Below are positions 51,806 to 60,719 of a DNA stretch of 64,000 nucleotides, piece after piece; position 1 is the first letter of the stretch, and each line of letters opens with the position of its first letter. The notes under the pieces are model-generated. The model was not told where the DNA came from. It saw only the letters and a program-made list of their open reading frames with translations, and searched no databases. The stretch covers positions 3,162,001 to 3,226,000 of the forward strand of contig OZ243096.1 of the NCBI GenBank assembly GCA_965212165.1. The letters are read 5' to 3'. The translations under genes were made by a program, and so were the position numbers. This stretch comes from RHLJ01 sp965212165 (GTDB taxonomy: Bacteria > Bacteroidota > Rhodothermia > Balneolales > Balneolaceae).

Positions 51806-52686
51806 CCAGAAATATAGGTTTCTTCAATAAACTTACGAGCGGCAAGTCGACTTCCCCACCAGCCCATTAGTACTGAGAGACCAAACATTGCTCCGATCAA
51901 AAAGTACCATTGCCCAAAAGGCCATGATAACGATCCCATTTCAGGCAGATAAATTGGGATGATAAATTCAAAGATGAAAATGACAGATAGTACAGAAAGA
52001 GTCCCAGCTACTACGCCCTGTATGATTCCTTCAACAATAAATGGACTTCGAATAAATCCATTAGTTGCCCCAACTAATTTCATTGCTCGAATAAGTTCTC
52101 TTTTAGCGTAAATAGTTAATCGAATTGTATTATACACCAAAATTACTGAAGCGAGCAAAATCAACAAACCAATACCTCCTCCAATAAGAGAGAGCATATT
52201 AAGGTTTGACTCCATAATTCGTAACAATCCTTCGTTATACTGAACTTCATCAACACCACGTAGATTTCGAATACTGGAAACTAGAGTCTCAATTTGTGGT
52301 ACGCCGGCTTCTGTATCAACTTTTAAACGAAAAGATGCAGGTAAAAAATTTAGATCAACTAATTCTTCAACACCAGGACCAAAATCTCTTTTCATAACAG
52401 CTGAAGCACTATCTTTTGAGATATATGTTATAGAGAGAACGATTTCGCGATTAGTTAAGGAGCTTTCAATGCGGTTTTTAGTTTCTTCATCCACATCAAA
52501 TAGAAAAACTTCAACTTCTATTAAATCCTTAATAGACATTGCCTGAGCATATACATTGTAAGCAACCCTTGAGAGAATGCCCAGTAAAAGAATGGCTACA
52601 AACAATGAAAAAATTGATGTTGAAGCAGCGAGTTTGGCTCGCTTAATTCCTGCTAAACCTTCTTTAAATACGTATTTTAAACTCAT
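51802..52686 (-). CDS. ftsX: cell division protein FtsX
   Basis: 294 residues with four helices and one large periplasmic loop after the first helix. The cytoplasmic/periplasmic pattern matches FtsX: VEVFLFDVDEETKNRIESSL, IRNLRGVDEVQYNEGLL, NTIRLTIYAKRELIRAMKLVGATNGFIRSPFIVEGIIQG. FtsX pairs with the ATPase FtsE to control cell-wall hydrolases at the divisome; ftsE is not adjacent and must be elsewhere. The start lies 1 base after the outer-membrane barrel gene stop, so it is in the cinA-barrel-ftsX run. Confidence 0.92.
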   Translation of the reverse strand: MSLKYVFKEGLAGIKRAKLAASTSIFSLFVAILLLGILSRVAYNVYAQAMSIKDLIEVEVFLFDVDEETKNRIESSLTNREIVLSITYISKDSASAVMKRDFGPGVEELVDLNFLPASFRLKVDTEAGVPQIETLVSSIRNLRGVDEVQYNEGLLRIMESNLNMLSLIGGGIGLLILLASVILVYNTIRLTIYAKRELIRAMKLVGATNGFIRSPFIVEGIIQGVVAGTLSVLSVIFIFEFIIPIYLPEMGSLSWPFGQWYFLIGAMFGLSVLMGWWGSRLAARKFIEETYISG

Positions 52687-52687
52687 A

Positions 52688-54676
52688 TTAGTTTCTAAAT
52701 TGTGCTCTTATTCCTACAATAAAACGTCGTGCAGGCATTGGAAATGTTGCAGCTTCAAAGTAGCCTAACTGGCCAACTCCATCAAGTACATTTTCCCATC
52801 TCATTACAACCATAATTGAACGGACACGTGCTGAAATTTCAGCATCTAAACGAAAAAATGCAGGTATATCAATTTCAGAGCTATTAGCTTGCCAATACTG
52901 AAGTTCAGTATTAAAAAACTTACTTCCATACTGAAATGGTGAAAATGTAGTTCGGACTCCAAGTTTTACAAATGCAGCTCTATCAAACGCATAACCTTTT
53001 ATGAATGCATTATTTCGAATCCAGATTTTCTGCTCATTATAATCGATTGGCGATACTGAATTTGCAGTATTTATATCACCAAATGCATCTACTGTAGCTG
53101 AACTTTCGAATTCGAATCTGTGATTCTCAAAATTCCCAAATACAGTTCCTGAAAGAGATGATACTTTTCCAATATTGACAAAAGTAGAGTCAATACTAAG
53201 TAATGCATCATTATTGGATTGTTTGATTCTCCCAGTAGCTCCTAAGTTGAAAAAAGAACCAATGTTAAATTCCAATCCTCCAAATAAGGAAATCCCGGTT
53301 TCATTTTCTAAAGTAGGATTACCTTTAAAATTTGTCGAACTCCAATATAGTTCTTGAATTGACGGCATTCTGGTAAATAGAGCACCATCTATAGTAAGCT
53401 GAATCTTTTCGCCTATTAACATATTAACAGCTGCACCGATTTCTGTTCCTGTAAACCCATCGCTACGCTGAATTAATGAACCTCTTCCTATTAAATCTAG
53501 ATTTGGAGTAGCATTTATTAAGATTTCAGATGATAGGTTAAAATCGCTCCAACCCGATTTTGATATATTTTTATTTTGTTTAAAAGAATGTGTGCCCAGC
53601 CCTGCTTTTAACTTTAAAGAAAAGGCATCTCTTTGAATGATTTTAAAAGCATTTGCTGAATAATTACGTAAATCCCAGTTTAATGTATCTTCAGTAAAAG
53701 GAAGATCAAATTCATTTTTTGTCAATATAAATTCTAGACCAGCATCTTCTACCGAGCTACTATCAACTCTATGGTAGATACCTGTAATCCAATCTCTGCG
53801 AGATGTTTCTGATTCTGCGCTTCTGACATTTGCACTTGAAGAAAAGCGATCAAAAATAAAAGTCTGAGGATCAGTCACTATATATCCAAATGACTCTTGG
53901 TTTGTAAATTGATTTCGCAAATAAATGCTTCTTATTTGAACATTTTGATTTAGATAATGATACCCCTTTGCAATCATTTGATTACCTATTACATCATTAC
54001 GAGGATAATTGTCACCATCTCGTCGGTCCCAAAATGAAAGCTCAATATTAGTTCGCTCAGAAAGATTTTGAGAAACCATAAACTCTAGATTACGATAATT
54101 ATATTTAGCCTCATCATAATTAAGAAAGCTTATTGGTTCTACGATGTAATATTTTTTTAATTCAATTTCAGAATTATAACGGTCTGACTTTTGCTCATAC
54201 ACACTCTCGATTTTATGATGAGGAATATAATTGTAGTTAACCAGACCAGTAATTGGATTTGAAAGATCAATACCTTCTAAACTTAATGATTGTTCATATG
54301 GGTTAAAGCCTGATATTTGAAATGCATCAAATCGCCCCGTTGTACCTTGCCTAAACGAAATTACATCTTTTTGATATGCATAAAACTCTCCCCAATTTGG
54401 CCAAATTTGCCATCGCAATAAACTATCGTTAGTTATTGACTTCATACCGAATGACCTAAATTGTTGCCAAGGCACAATTTGTTCGGGTTGTTTTACTTCA
54501 ACTACTGGTTTTAATGATGGCCGAGATTTAATTGAGCTTTCTAATACAGAATCTACTTGAACGAAATCTATTGCAACCGAATCTATTGCAACCGAGTCTG
54601 GTCTAACCTGAGCCTGAATAGAGTTCTGAAAACCTATTAAAACAATAAAACCTATAATTAAAATGGCTCTAATCAA
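52688..54676 (-). CDS. outer-membrane beta-barrel protein, TonB-dependent-receptor-like
   Basis: 662 residues: signal peptide (IRAILIIGFIVLIGFQNSIQAQ), a short Ser/Asp/Val-rich linker (PDSVAIDSVAIDFVQVDSVL), a plug-like segment (GRFDAFQISGFNPYEQSLSLEGIDLSN) and about 450 residues of alternating strands ending in Arg-Phe-Arg-Asn. The plug is shorter than in full TonB receptors, with no recognisable TonB box and no CarboxypepD_reg domain, so it may be a TonB-independent relative. A 15-base tandem duplication encodes SVAID twice. It overlaps cinA by ATGA and abuts ftsX. Ligand unknown. Confidence 0.72.
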   Translation of the reverse strand: MIRAILIIGFIVLIGFQNSIQAQVRPDSVAIDSVAIDFVQVDSVLESSIKSRPSLKPVVEVKQPEQIVPWQQFRSFGMKSITNDSLLRWQIWPNWGEFYAYQKDVISFRQGTTGRFDAFQISGFNPYEQSLSLEGIDLSNPITGLVNYNYIPHHKIESVYEQKSDRYNSEIELKKYYIVEPISFLNYDEAKYNYRNLEFMVSQNLSERTNIELSFWDRRDGDNYPRNDVIGNQMIAKGYHYLNQNVQIRSIYLRNQFTNQESFGYIVTDPQTFIFDRFSSSANVRSAESETSRRDWITGIYHRVDSSSVEDAGLEFILTKNEFDLPFTEDTLNWDLRNYSANAFKIIQRDAFSLKLKAGLGTHSFKQNKNISKSGWSDFNLSSEILINATPNLDLIGRGSLIQRSDGFTGTEIGAAVNMLIGEKIQLTIDGALFTRMPSIQELYWSSTNFKGNPTLENETGISLFGGLEFNIGSFFNLGATGRIKQSNNDALLSIDSTFVNIGKVSSLSGTVFGNFENHRFEFESSATVDAFGDINTANSVSPIDYNEQKIWIRNNAFIKGYAFDRAAFVKLGVRTTFSPFQYGSKFFNTELQYWQANSSEIDIPAFFRLDAEISARVRSIMVVMRWENVLDGVGQLGYFEAATFPMPARRFIVGIRAQFRN

Positions 54677-55959
54677 GCTGTCTCTTTTGTTAATGAGTAA
54701 GGTAGTTCTTCTATTCCTAATAACAATCTGCGAATAATTTCTAAAGCGATAACTGCAGTTCGTTCTTTGTTCACAAGTCTATCTTTTGTAAAAAGGGCTT
54801 TAACAGCAAAATGTTGTCCTAATCCAAAAATACCAATCCAAACTGTTCCTACTGGTTTTTCCTTTGTGCCCCCTGTTGGTCCTGCGACTCCTGTAGTAGA
54901 TATAGAAATATGGGATCCTAATTTATTTGAAACCCCTTTTGCCATCTGAAGAGCAACTTCTTTACTTACAGCACCTAATTCATTTAAATCCTGTTGCTTA
55001 ACATCCAATTGATTTACTTTTACAGAATTATCATATGAAACTATACCACCAAGCATATAAGCACTACTTCCAGATGTATCAGTAATTTTATTAGCAATTA
55101 ATCCACCTGTACAACTTTCGGCAGTAGCAATAGTGAGATTCTTATTTTTTAATAATTCTCCAACCGCTTCACTTATTGTTACCTCTTTTGAATTCCCATA
55201 AATGTATTGGGATGCTTTTTCATTAATTAGAGTACTTAATCTAGATGATTTCAGTATTGCTTCTTCTTTAGTTTTTCCTCTACCGGTAATTCTAAGAGTT
55301 ACTTGTCCGAATGATGGTAAAAATGCCAACGATACATGATCATTTAGATAAGTACTAAGGTCTCCAAGTAAGGTATCGCTTAAAGTACTTTCTCCAATTC
55401 CTGCAACTTTAACATATTCAGTATGAATATATCCAATAGACTTTGAAACTTCCCTCAATTTTGAAGCAACTCCTTTCTCCATCAAATACTTCATCTCATA
55501 GGGCACACCGGGTAATACTGCAAGAAAACAGTCATTTTCATGAAACCACATTCCTGGAGCAGTCCCAGCTTTATTAAACAATACTTCACAATTTTCAGGA
55601 ACCATAGCTTGCCAAGTGTTTGATTCTGAAAAAGGAATATTTCTACTTTTGAATAATTCACGAATATATTCATCAACTGCTTCATCTTTAATCAGATTAG
55701 TATTGAACAATTCAGTGATACATGTTTTGGTAATATCATCATGAGTTGGCCCAAGTCCACCCGTTGTTATAACTAAATCACTTTCGCTCATACTTTGCTG
55801 AACAGTTTCTTTGATGAGATTTTTATCATCAGAGATAGTATGAATACGTGTTATTTCAATACCTAATTCATTTAAGAACTGCCCCATCCACGAAGCATTT
55901 GTGTTTATAGTGTCGCCAATAAGAAGTTCGTTACCAATAGAGATGATTTGTGCTTTCAT
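54673..55959 (-). CDS. cinA: CinA-family NMN amidohydrolase / competence-damage protein
   Basis: ATG 55959 (MKAQIISIGNELLIGDT) gives 428 residues; the upstream 37-residue extension is unlike the family. N-terminal MoCF-type domain: GNELLIGDTINTNASWMGQFL, DLVITTGGLGPTHDDITK, FLAVLPGVPYEMKYLMEKGV. C-terminal CinA amidase domain: ATAESCTGGLIANKITDTSGSSAYMLGG, with the catalytic serine in TAESCTGG, and SISTTGVAGPTGGTKEKPVGTVWIG. The amidase recycles NMN formed by NAD-dependent DNA ligase. It starts the cinA-barrel-ftsX run and diverges from pgsA. Confidence 0.95.
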   Translation of the reverse strand: MKAQIISIGNELLIGDTINTNASWMGQFLNELGIEITRIHTISDDKNLIKETVQQSMSESDLVITTGGLGPTHDDITKTCITELFNTNLIKDEAVDEYIRELFKSRNIPFSESNTWQAMVPENCEVLFNKAGTAPGMWFHENDCFLAVLPGVPYEMKYLMEKGVASKLREVSKSIGYIHTEYVKVAGIGESTLSDTLLGDLSTYLNDHVSLAFLPSFGQVTLRITGRGKTKEEAILKSSRLSTLINEKASQYIYGNSKEVTISEAVGELLKNKNLTIATAESCTGGLIANKITDTSGSSAYMLGGIVSYDNSVKVNQLDVKQQDLNELGAVSKEVALQMAKGVSNKLGSHISISTTGVAGPTGGTKEKPVGTVWIGIFGLGQHFAVKALFTKDRLVNKERTAVIALEIIRRLLLGIEELPYSLTKETA

Positions 55960-56069
55960 AGACTTCAAATTCTGCATTCCAAAAGCAAAATGCCAATCTA
56001 TATAGAACAAATATCTATGAAAATGAGCTTTAAAAATTTCTACTTCATAAATAATTCCTATCTTCGGCA

Positions 56070-56657
56070 ATGCATCGTATTCCGAATATCCTTAGTTCAG
56101 TAAGGATCATACTTTCCCCAATATTTCTTTTACTCTGGTTTCAGGATGAATTTATCCTGAAGTTGATGGGATTGGTGGTGTATATAATCGCGGCAGTTAC
56201 AGATTATTTTGACGGCTATTATGCGCGTAAATATGCTGTTGAAAGTAAATTGGGCATTTTTCTAGATCCACTTGCAGATAAATTCCTCACATTCAGTGGG
56301 TTCTGTGTACTTCCATTTATTGATTCGGATTTATTTCCATGGTGGGCGATTGGACTTATCATTTTTAGAGATGTAGTCATTACAATCTTTAGAGTGTATA
56401 CCAATCGCAAAAAACAACCAATGATTACTCGTTTCACGGCAAAAGCCAAAACTACAATTCAAATGATTTTTCTATATCTCGGTTTGATTGTAGGATTATT
56501 CCAGAATATAGATTTCTTTTTAGGGGATTGGGTTCGCTTACTTTTAGATACCCAGATTCTTCTTTATTTAATGATTTTTGTAACCTCTGTCACTCTCTAC
56601 TCAGGAGTAGAATATATTGTAATAAATAAATCGGTGTTCAAAAAAACATATAGTTAA
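56070..56657 (+). CDS. pgsA: CDP-diacylglycerol--glycerol-3-phosphate 3-phosphatidyltransferase
   Basis: First committed step to phosphatidylglycerol. 195 residues, with the CDP-alcohol phosphatidyltransferase motif DGYYARKYAVESKLGIFLDPLAD (DG..AR.8.G...D...D intact) in residues 50-72 and four or five further helices. The N-terminus MHRIPNILSSVRIILSPIF is typical. It overlaps pgpA by one base (TAATG), so the next two steps of the pathway are encoded together. Confidence 0.95.
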   Translation: MHRIPNILSSVRIILSPIFLLLWFQDEFILKLMGLVVYIIAAVTDYFDGYYARKYAVESKLGIFLDPLADKFLTFSGFCVLPFIDSDLFPWWAIGLIIFRDVVITIFRVYTNRKKQPMITRFTAKAKTTIQMIFLYLGLIVGLFQNIDFFLGDWVRLLLDTQILLYLMIFVTSVTLYSGVEYIVINKSVFKKTYS

Positions 56658-57142
56658 TGAAAAGTATTAAGCTTTTTATTGGCTCAGGATTTGGTTCAGG
56701 ATACTTCCCTGTTGCTCCAGGAACAGCTGGTAGTTTATTAGCTACGATTTTCATGTACTTTGTTCTTCAAGTTGATGAAGTCCTCGGTACGCTCATTTTT
56801 ATAGTTATTTCAAGTATGCTAACCCTATGGGTAAGTTCAGTTTGTGAAGAAGAATGGGGTAAAGATCCTGGAAAAGAAGTTATAGATGAATTTGCTGGAC
56901 AAGCCTTAGTATTTCTTTCAATTCCACTTTTCGGTGTGTTTATACATGATTTAATACTACTTAGCACTGGTTTTATATTATTCAGAATATTTGATATTTG
57001 GAAACCATTGGGCATATATAAAGCACAAAAAATAGGTGGTGGAGTTGGAATTTTAGTAGATGATTTAATCGCAGGTTTTTATGCGTTTATCTGCCTAAAA
57101 ACTCTTATTTTACTGTCTTCAAATTTTTTTGAGCTTACCTAA
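56657..57142 (+). CDS. pgpA: phosphatidylglycerophosphatase A
   Basis: Removes the phosphate from phosphatidylglycerophosphate. 161 residues with the family start GSGFGSGYFPVAPGTAGSLLA, DEFAGQALVFL (metal-binding acidic region), FRIFDIWKPLGI and GGVGILVDDLIAGFYA. All are in order. It is coupled to pgsA; pyrE follows 43 bases later. Confidence 0.95.
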   Translation: MKSIKLFIGSGFGSGYFPVAPGTAGSLLATIFMYFVLQVDEVLGTLIFIVISSMLTLWVSSVCEEEWGKDPGKEVIDEFAGQALVFLSIPLFGVFIHDLILLSTGFILFRIFDIWKPLGIYKAQKIGGGVGILVDDLIAGFYAFICLKTLILLSSNFFELT

Positions 57143-57185
57143 AAGTGAGTTTTTAGAAAAGTCAGATTAAAAGATTAAATAAAGC

Positions 57186-57830
57186 ATGATTATCGATACC
57201 GCATTTGCACGAGAGTTAGCGGCTCATTTGTTAGAAATAAACGCTGTAATACTTCGACCTAAAGATCCATTTACATGGGCATCAGGCTGGAATTCACCTA
57301 TTTATTGTGATAACCGATTAACATTACAGCACCCAGAAATAAGAAAAAAAATAGCATCTAAGTTTGCTGATATAATTACCAAAAAATTCCCTGAAACTGA
57401 GGTAATTACTGGAACTGCAACTGCGGGAATTCCTCATGCTGCTTGGGTTGCTGATATTTTAAATAAACCTATGGCTTATGTACGCGCTAAGCCTAAAAAC
57501 TATGGAATGGGTAACCAAATTGAAGGTGGTGTTGCAAAAGGACAACCTACTGTAGTGATTGAAGACTTAATTTCAACTGGTGGTTCAGCAATTTCAGTTA
57601 TTAAAGTTTTGCAATTTGTAGGTGCCGATGTTCAAGGAATAATTTCCATATTTAATTACGGCTTTGATAAATCAGTCGAGAATTTTGAATCTGTTAATGT
57701 CCCTGTATACAATCTAACCGATTACAGCACCTTAGTTGATGTAGCAGTTGAAAAAGGTTTTATTTCGAGTGATGATCTTGAGCATTTAGCTAACTGGAGA
57801 AAGCATCCAGATACTTGGCCTAACAAATAG
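57186..57830 (+). CDS. pyrE: orotate phosphoribosyltransferase
   Basis: Orotate + PRPP to OMP, fifth step of UMP synthesis. 214 residues: DPFTWASGWNSPIYCDNRL, ITGTATAGIPHAAWVADILN, YVRAKPKNYGMGNQIEGG, and the PRPP loop TVVIEDLISTGGSAI. The length fits the Bacillus-type enzyme. It lies between pgpA and miaB on the same strand with short gaps, so a housekeeping operon is likely. Confidence 0.95.
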   Translation: MIIDTAFARELAAHLLEINAVILRPKDPFTWASGWNSPIYCDNRLTLQHPEIRKKIASKFADIITKKFPETEVITGTATAGIPHAAWVADILNKPMAYVRAKPKNYGMGNQIEGGVAKGQPTVVIEDLISTGGSAISVIKVLQFVGADVQGIISIFNYGFDKSVENFESVNVPVYNLTDYSTLVDVAVEKGFISSDDLEHLANWRKHPDTWPNK

Positions 57831-57850
57831 ATATTTAAATAGAGAGACCA

Positions 57851-59209
57851 TTGAGTACTAAGAAATTCTTTATAGAAACTTACGGCTGCCAAATGAACTT
57901 CGCAGATTCAGAGATTGTGAATTCAATTCTGATTGAAGATGGTTTAACTGTAGCTTCAAATGCTGAATCAGCTGATGTAATTTTAGTTAATACTTGCTCC
58001 ATTCGAGAGAACGCTGAAACAAAAGTATGGAACAGACTTAAAGAATTACGTTCCATTAAAAAAACTAATTCATCTCTTACGGTTGGTGTACTTGGATGTA
58101 TGGCCGAAAGAATTAAAGACCGAATTATTGAAGAAGAGCATTTAGTTGATATTGTTGTTGGTCCTGATGCATACAGAGATATCCCACGGCTTCTTGCCGA
58201 AGTAGAAGATGGTCGAAAAGCCGTTAATGTACTTCTATCACTTGAAGAAACTTATGCAGACATTGCCCCTGTTCGTACTACCGGAAATGGTGTTTCATCT
58301 TTTGTTTCGATAATGCGTGGATGTGATAATATGTGCTCTTTTTGTGTAGTTCCATTCACTCGTGGACGTGAAAGAAGTCGACCAATGGAAAGTATTCTTC
58401 GAGAAATCAAGCAATTAAGTGATGACGGTTATAAAGAAGTCACCTTACTTGGTCAAAATGTAAATTCCTATAAAGATAGTGAAAACACATTTACAGCTTT
58501 AATGGATGCTGCTAGTTTGATTAATCCTGAGATTCGGTTTCGTTTTTCATCGCCTCATCCAAAGGATTTCCCGAATGACTTACTTCACTTGATAGCAGAA
58601 CGACCTAATTTATGTAGTTATATTCATATTCCTGCACAAGCTGGAAGTGATACAATGCTAGAGCGAATGCGTCGACCTTACACTAGAGAGCAATATTTGG
58701 CTCTCACTGAGAATATGAGAGAAATAATTCCGGGTGTATCTTTATCAACTGATATTATTGCAGGGTTTTGTGGAGAAACCGAAGAAGAGCATCAAGGTAC
58801 AATGACATTGATGAAAAAGGTTGGCTATGATCTTGCATACATGTTCGCATATTCAGAACGCGAACGTACCCTAGCACATCGTAAGTTTGAAGATGATGTT
58901 CCACAAGAAATAAAAAAACGCCGTTTATCAGAGATTATCGCTCAGCAAATGGACATCCAAAAAGAGCGTAATTTAGGTGAAATTGGTACGCGTCATCTTG
59001 TTTTAGTCGAAGGAACAAGTAAGAAATCTGAAGACCAAGTTAGTGGTAGAACAGATACTAATAAAATTGCAGTTTTTGATCGTAGAGACTTTGAGAAAGG
59101 AGATTATATTGAAGTTGAAATAACAGATTGTACTTCAGCAACTCTGATAGCAAGACCAATACAAAAAACAACAATTACCGAGTTTTACGGAGCCACTGTA
59201 GAAGCTTAA
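57851..59209 (+). CDS. miaB: tRNA-2-methylthio-N6-dimethylallyladenosine synthase
   Basis: Radical SAM methylthiotransferase modifying A37 in tRNAs. 452 residues. The N-terminal Fe-S domain has Cys13 (YGCQMNFADSE), Cys49 (VNTCSIREN) and Cys83 (LGCMAER). The radical SAM motif is MRGCDNMCSFCVVPFTRGRERSR (Cys158, 162, 165). A TRAM domain closes the protein. The start is TTG 57851, with AGAGAG just upstream; the next in-frame ATG is inside the first motif. The neighbouring GTG-started gene follows directly after its stop. Confidence 0.95.
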   Translation: MSTKKFFIETYGCQMNFADSEIVNSILIEDGLTVASNAESADVILVNTCSIRENAETKVWNRLKELRSIKKTNSSLTVGVLGCMAERIKDRIIEEEHLVDIVVGPDAYRDIPRLLAEVEDGRKAVNVLLSLEETYADIAPVRTTGNGVSSFVSIMRGCDNMCSFCVVPFTRGRERSRPMESILREIKQLSDDGYKEVTLLGQNVNSYKDSENTFTALMDAASLINPEIRFRFSSPHPKDFPNDLLHLIAERPNLCSYIHIPAQAGSDTMLERMRRPYTREQYLALTENMREIIPGVSLSTDIIAGFCGETEEEHQGTMTLMKKVGYDLAYMFAYSERERTLAHRKFEDDVPQEIKKRRLSEIIAQQMDIQKERNLGEIGTRHLVLVEGTSKKSEDQVSGRTDTNKIAVFDRRDFEKGDYIEVEITDCTSATLIARPIQKTTITEFYGATVEA

Positions 59210-60679
59210 GTGAGAATTAAGAGTACATATTTTACCCACTATCTTTTATTACTCACCCTAATAACGTTCTGTTTTAACGGATCTTCAAAAGCACAGCAAA
59301 GTGCACCTACTAATCTTGGGATATCATGGGAACCACCATCAAATCCTAATGAGATTTCATCTCAATTATCTTTTTATGATCAAATAGGTATTAAGTTTAT
59401 AGAACTAAAACACCCCATTGAACCATCTGTTTTAGATTCCATTTCAAGATATCCTATTCAGGTTCTTATACGATTCGACACAAAATATTTAACCACTTAT
59501 ATGGTTAAAAAGAACCGAGACGAGATTATTCAACATTATTCATCATTGGTTCTTGAATATGCAGAATATGAGTCAGTTATTGCCTATGGTTTATATTCGT
59601 ATAGTCAATCTTTCGATGCTGAGTTCATTGAGAGTTTTAAAAAGATTACTGATGAATTGCGTCAAATTTCAAACAGAGAGTTTTATGAAATCACCTCTGG
59701 TCCTTTCAATGCACTTGACTTTTCCATGTATGAAATCACCAGAGATTCACTACCAATTGATATTTCTGCTTTTCTTCTTGCAAAGGACAACTCACCAAAT
59801 GATGCATATCTAATAAATGAGTTATTTCAAAGAAATCCCGAGCTCTTATTTTTAGATTCTAAATGGCTCCTTAAAGCAATTCAAATTCATCCTTATTTAA
59901 CGACTACTCTTCAAAATTTCAAGAATGGTGAAGAGTTTATATTACCTTTACAAAAGGAAGAGTCTCAACCAACTAAATTCAATTGGCCAGTTCTCGTTTT
60001 TGTTTTTATCTGGATAACTATGGGGATACATATCACAGTTTCTCAGACTTACAAACCGTTAATATTTAGGTACTTTACTGGACATAGATTTTTTGTAGAT
60101 GATGTAATGCGCTATAGGGAAAGATCTTATTTGAATGGAGTCTTTTTGTTCTTCCAACACTCTTTTTTTACGGGACTTGTAGTCTATATTATTAGTGCTT
60201 TATTAATTTCTAATACTGGGTTGGATATACTTTTTTCTTATATACCTCAATTTGCAATTTTCGGGAAAAATTATTTCTCACTTTTTGTTTTAGGAACTTT
60301 ATTTACTGTATTAATTCAGCTTATTGCATTGGTTTGGTTATACTTTCCAAGTGTATCTATGACTCATTTTAGCCAGACATTGGTCCTATACACTTGGGTA
60401 TTTCACCTTGATTTCTTAATAGTGAGTGCGATGTTAACTTTACTATTATTTGGAGGAAGTAGTAATTTAATTCTCTTTTTAGCTCTACTTTTTGTAATTA
60501 ATTGGTTAGTAGCTTTTTTCTTAGCAACACTTGATAGTTCAAAATACCTTATCCAAAAAAGAGCTAGCTATATTTTCTATACTTTTGGATTGTATACTAT
60601 AGTAAATATTGGGCTTCTAATACTATTTCTGAGTAGTGACTTAATAACCGATTTTCTTGAGTTAATATTTATTATCTAA
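59210..60679 (+). CDS. unknown protein: exported TIM-barrel-like domain plus polytopic membrane domain
   Basis: 489 residues, GTG start right after the miaB stop. Signal peptide (KSTYFTHYLLLLTLITFCFN) then a ~220-residue domain beginning NLGISWEPPSNPNEI, with YDQIGIKFIELKHPIEP, IQVLIRFDTKYL and VIAYGLYSYSQSFDAEFIESFKKI. This strand-helix order recalls a glycoside-hydrolase-like TIM barrel that has lost catalytic residues. From residue ~250 there are about seven helices (VLVFVFIWITMGIHITVS and onward). I know no family with this layout in Bacteroidota. It is probably an inner-membrane protein with a periplasmic domain. Confidence 0.6.
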   Translation: MRIKSTYFTHYLLLLTLITFCFNGSSKAQQSAPTNLGISWEPPSNPNEISSQLSFYDQIGIKFIELKHPIEPSVLDSISRYPIQVLIRFDTKYLTTYMVKKNRDEIIQHYSSLVLEYAEYESVIAYGLYSYSQSFDAEFIESFKKITDELRQISNREFYEITSGPFNALDFSMYEITRDSLPIDISAFLLAKDNSPNDAYLINELFQRNPELLFLDSKWLLKAIQIHPYLTTTLQNFKNGEEFILPLQKEESQPTKFNWPVLVFVFIWITMGIHITVSQTYKPLIFRYFTGHRFFVDDVMRYRERSYLNGVFLFFQHSFFTGLVVYIISALLISNTGLDILFSYIPQFAIFGKNYFSLFVLGTLFTVLIQLIALVWLYFPSVSMTHFSQTLVLYTWVFHLDFLIVSAMLTLLLFGGSSNLILFLALLFVINWLVAFFLATLDSSKYLIQKRASYIFYTFGLYTIVNIGLLILFLSSDLITDFLELIFII

Positions 60680-60719
60680 TAGAATATCTCAGCTTAATAT
60701 CCAATATAAAGTTCATCTA

